This document shows positions 6,533 to 7,294 of a stretch of DNA of 7,294 nt, piece by piece. This stretch comes from Pseudomonadota bacterium (GTDB taxonomy: Bacteria; Pseudomonadota; Alphaproteobacteria; UBA8366; JADFVY01): the NCBI GenBank assembly GCA_015222795.1, contig JADFVY010000400.1, positions 1 through 7,294 of the forward strand. Reading direction: 5' to 3'. The notes below the pieces were generated by a model. That model was not told where the DNA came from. It did not search any database and saw nothing but the letters and a program-made list of their open reading frames with translations. A program made the translations under genes and the position numbers. Within the stretch, counting starts at the first letter, position 1. Each line of letters begins with the position of its first letter.

Positions 6533-7294
6533 TCATTGCAGCCAGTTCCGGCATGTCCTCGCGGATCTCGATGAGGGTTGGGCCGTTGGCGGCCAGCGCC
6601 TCTTTCAGCGCCTCGGCAAGCGTCGCGAGGCTGTCGGCGCGTACCGCGTCGGCGCCATAGGCGCGGGCCAGGGCCAGGAAGTCGGGGTTGCGGGCATGCA
6701 CGCCGACCTCGGGGATGCCCCGTTCGACCATGCCGAACTGGATCTGGCCCAGCCCGTCATTGTTCCACAGCAGAATCGGCAGCGGCAGTTCCAGTTCCAC
6801 CGCCACGGCGATTTCCGGCAGGGTAAACTGAAAACCGTAATCGCCGGCTATCGCGATGCCGGCGCGCTCGGGCTGGGCCAGCTTTGCGCCGATGGCCGCC
6901 GGCAAGGCATAGCCCAACGTACCGAAACCCACCGGATGCAGCCAGCAGCGCGGCTGGTCGACCGGGAAGGCGTTGTTGCCTGTATAAACGATCTGCGTCA
7001 TGTCGGTGGCGATGAAGGCGTCATCGGGCAGGCCGGCGCGGATTACGTCGAGCACGGCGATATGCTTGCGCGCCAATGTCCCCCAATTCGCCGCCGCCTG
7101 TTGCCGGGTTTCCGCAACCGCGGCACATTGCCGGTCGCCCGGTAAGCTGTTGGCAACATTCCCGAGCGCGGCGATGAATGCGCCCGCGTCGGCGCAAACC
7201 ACCAGATCCGGCTCGTGGTTTACCAATAACTGTTCCGCCGAGATGTCGACCCGGACCGTCTTCCCGGAGAGATCGGGCATGCGGTCCATCCACC
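6528..7294 (-). CDS. aruI: Thiamine-diphosphate decarboxylase, probably 5-guanidino-2-oxopentanoate decarboxylase (partial, C-terminal half)
   Basis: AruI decarboxylates 2-ketoarginine to 4-guanidinobutyraldehyde, the second step of the arginine transaminase pathway. About 255 C-terminal residues are visible out of an expected 550 or so; the frame runs off the right edge, so the ATG at 7289 is internal. Numbering from that Met, residues 1-60 belong to the end of the central domain (PDLSGKTVRVDI). The ThDP-binding domain follows with HPVGFGTLGYALPAAIGAK at 118-136, the GDY variant of the GDG metal/diphosphate motif at 149-151, and its closing Asn pair NN at 176-177. The fold is certain. Acetolactate synthase-like, glyoxylate carboligase-like and other decarboxylases share these motifs, so the AruI assignment rests mainly on the aruH neighbour and on the GFGTLGYALP and GDYGFQFTLPE wording. 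In Pseudomonas aruH and aruI are adjacent; here a regulator separates them and aruI is on the opposite strand. Confidence 0.7.
   Translation of the reverse strand, partial: WMDRMPDLSGKTVRVDISAEQLLVNHEPDLVVCADAGAFIAALGNVANSLPGDRQCAAVAETRQQAAANWGTLARKHIAVLDVIRAGLPDDAFIATDMTQIVYTGNNAFPVDQPRCWLHPVGFGTLGYALPAAIGAKLAQPERAGIAIAGDYGFQFTLPEIAVAVELELPLPILLWNNDGLGQIQFGMVERGIPEVGVHARNPDFLALARAYGADAVRADSLATLAEALKEALAANGPTLIEIREDMPELAAMT

Noticed and set aside
1..7294. Search for CRISPR arrays, tRNA or rRNA genes, transposases and insertion-sequence ends
   Set aside because: No spaced repeat array, cloverleaf, rRNA signature or transposase motif was seen on either strand.

Overview
The window looks like GC-rich chromosome from an alphaproteobacterium. 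The evidence is the gyrA sequence (an alphaproteobacterial-style N-terminus and the DFSMR block after the quinolone region), the strong G/C bias at third codon positions, and the family makeup of the accessory genes. A Rhodospirillales-type marine or soil organism is a reasonable guess, but the sequence does not fix the genus.

Layout from left to right. Positions 1-1661 (minus) hold the first 553 codons of gyrA, cut by the window edge just before the GyrA-box. Next, 104 bp upstream and on the same strand, is a complete 687-residue iron-sulfur flavoprotein of the trimethylamine/dimethylamine/histamine dehydrogenase family (1766-3829, minus). Its substrate-pocket residues match histamine dehydrogenase rather than trimethylamine dehydrogenase. 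Divergent from it is a complete class I aminotransferase that closely resembles AruH, arginine:pyruvate transaminase (3984-5159, plus). A roughly 490-bp non-coding, partly AT-rich stretch follows. Then comes a small Xre-type DNA-binding protein with a C-terminal domain I do not recognise (5654-6412, plus). Converging on it from the right edge is the C-terminal half of a thiamine-diphosphate enzyme, most likely AruI, 5-guanidino-2-oxopentanoate decarboxylase (6528-7294, minus, partial).

How the genes may work together. AruH and AruI form the arginine transaminase pathway: arginine to 2-ketoarginine to 4-guanidinobutyraldehyde, which is then oxidised to 4-guanidinobutyrate and GABA. The flavoprotein next to aruH has a pocket suited to a dicationic amine. 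If its substrate were agmatine (decarboxylated arginine), it would also yield 4-guanidinobutyraldehyde, so two arginine-derived branches would meet at one intermediate. That link is inference; histamine remains the default substrate from the pocket residues. The Xre protein between aruH and aruI is the obvious candidate local regulator. No transporter, electron acceptor (ETF), aldehyde dehydrogenase or guanidinobutyrase is visible in the window.
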